This document shows positions 5,821 through 6,409 of a DNA stretch of 6,409 nucleotides, piece by piece (within the stretch, counting starts at the first letter, position 1; each line of letters opens with the position of its first letter). Made by a program: the position numbers and the translations under genes. The DNA comes from an uncultured Clostridia bacterium (GTDB lineage Bacteria; Bacillota; Clostridia; Oscillospirales; CAG-272): contig CAMZFG010000056.1 in NCBI GenBank assembly GCA_947306035.1, positions 1 to 6,409 of the forward strand, in the 5' to 3' direction. The notes beneath the pieces were generated by a model, which saw nothing but the letters and a program-made list of their open reading frames with translations, did no database searches and was not told the origin of the DNA.

Positions 5821-6409
5821 ATGGCGCGCTTTTACGACGAGCGGGCGTATCTCGACAATCCCGCCGCCTGCCGGCTCTATGAGACGGTCAAAGATCTGCC
5901 TGTCGTCGATTATCATTGCCACCTTGACCCCGCCGCCATTGCCGCCGACGTATCCCTTGACGATATCGGCACGCTGTGGCTCGCCGCCGACCACTACAAA
6001 TGGCGCGCCATGCGCCTGTGCGGCGTGGACGAGCGCTATATCACCGGCGACGCGAGCCCCCGGGAAAAGTTTTTCAGATATGCCGAGATCCTGCCCCGTT
6101 TGGCGGGCAATCCGCTTTACGGTTGGACGCACATGGAACTTTCCCGCATCTTTGATATCCATGAACCGCTCAATGCCGAAAGCGCCGCCCGCATCTACGA
6201 CGCCGCCAACGAAAAACTGCGCGGCATGACGGTGCGCCGGCTGATGCGCTCCTTCGGCGTGGCCTTTGTCGCCACCACCGACGACCCCGCCGACGATCTC
6301 TGCCACCACGGCGTTTTCGACGGCATGCGCGTCACGCCGACGTTCCGGCCGGATAAACTCTATGCCCTCGACGAGGCCTATCTGCAAAAGTTGGCCGCCG
6401 CGGCAAAGC
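5821..6409 (+). CDS. uxaC: Glucuronate (uronate) isomerase UxaC, N-terminal 196 codons, cut by the window edge (EC 5.3.1.12)
   Basis: The frame from the ATG at 5821 is open to the right edge, giving about 40 percent of a protein that is usually near 465-470 residues. It catalyses D-glucuronate to D-fructuronate (and D-galacturonate to D-tagaturonate), the first step of the pathway. Diagnostic stretches are VVDYHCHLDP (28-37, with the H32-x-H34 metal pair of the amidohydrolase-like barrel), DHYKWRAMR (57-65), ATTDDPADDL (151-160) and VTPTFRPDKL (171-180). The start lies 2 nt after the SDR stop codon. The only ribosome-binding-like sequence is GGGGGTG (5809-5815) within that gene, so expression probably depends on coupled translation. 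No internal stop or frameshift is seen in the visible part. Confidence 0.95.
   Translation, partial: MARFYDERAYLDNPAACRLYETVKDLPVVDYHCHLDPAAIAADVSLDDIGTLWLAADHYKWRAMRLCGVDERYITGDASPREKFFRYAEILPRLAGNPLYGWTHMELSRIFDIHEPLNAESAARIYDAANEKLRGMTVRRLMRSFGVAFVATTDDPADDLCHHGVFDGMRVTPTFRPDKLYALDEAYLQKLAAAAK

Overview
The window (6,409 bp, GC-rich, with an AT-rich divergent regulatory region) looks like a carbohydrate-use locus of a GC-rich Gram-positive anaerobe, most likely a gut-type member of the Clostridia. I infer this from strong AGGAGG-type ribosome binding sites 6-7 nt from their starts, a clear sigma-A-like promoter in a low-GC spacer, and the short-chain-dehydrogenase (Bacillus/Clostridia) type of mannonate oxidoreductase. 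No rRNA or other phylogenetic marker is present, so the assignment is tentative.

Left part, minus strand (1-961): a gene for an AraC-family regulator with a cupin-like N-terminus, followed 23 bp downstream by the 5' part of a sugar phosphate isomerase/epimerase-like TIM-barrel gene that runs off the left edge. The 136-bp intergenic region (962-1097) separates these from a plus-strand operon. It holds a good extended -10 promoter, a 12-bp palindrome over the predicted transcription start, and several short direct and inverted repeats that could be regulator sites.

Right part, plus strand (1098-6409): six tightly packed genes with overlaps or gaps of no more than 15 nt. They are two different sugar phosphate isomerase/epimerase-like TIM-barrel proteins, a Gfo/Idh/MocA-family NAD(P)-dependent oxidoreductase, mannonate dehydratase (uxuA), an SDR-type fructuronate reductase/mannonate oxidoreductase (functional uxuB) and the first ~196 codons of glucuronate isomerase (uxaC), cut by the right edge.

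The last three genes are the three upper steps of hexuronate catabolism: D-glucuronate to D-fructuronate (UxaC), to D-mannonate (SDR UxuB), to 2-keto-3-deoxygluconate (UxuA). KDG kinase and aldolase are not in the window. The first three genes are not part of the textbook route. Their order and packing suggest a preparatory module that converts an unusual uronate, or a glycoside or derivative of one, into an intermediate of the classical pathway. That preparatory module is the part of the window whose biology may be undescribed. No RNA genes, mobile elements, CRISPR arrays or convincing intrinsic terminators were seen.
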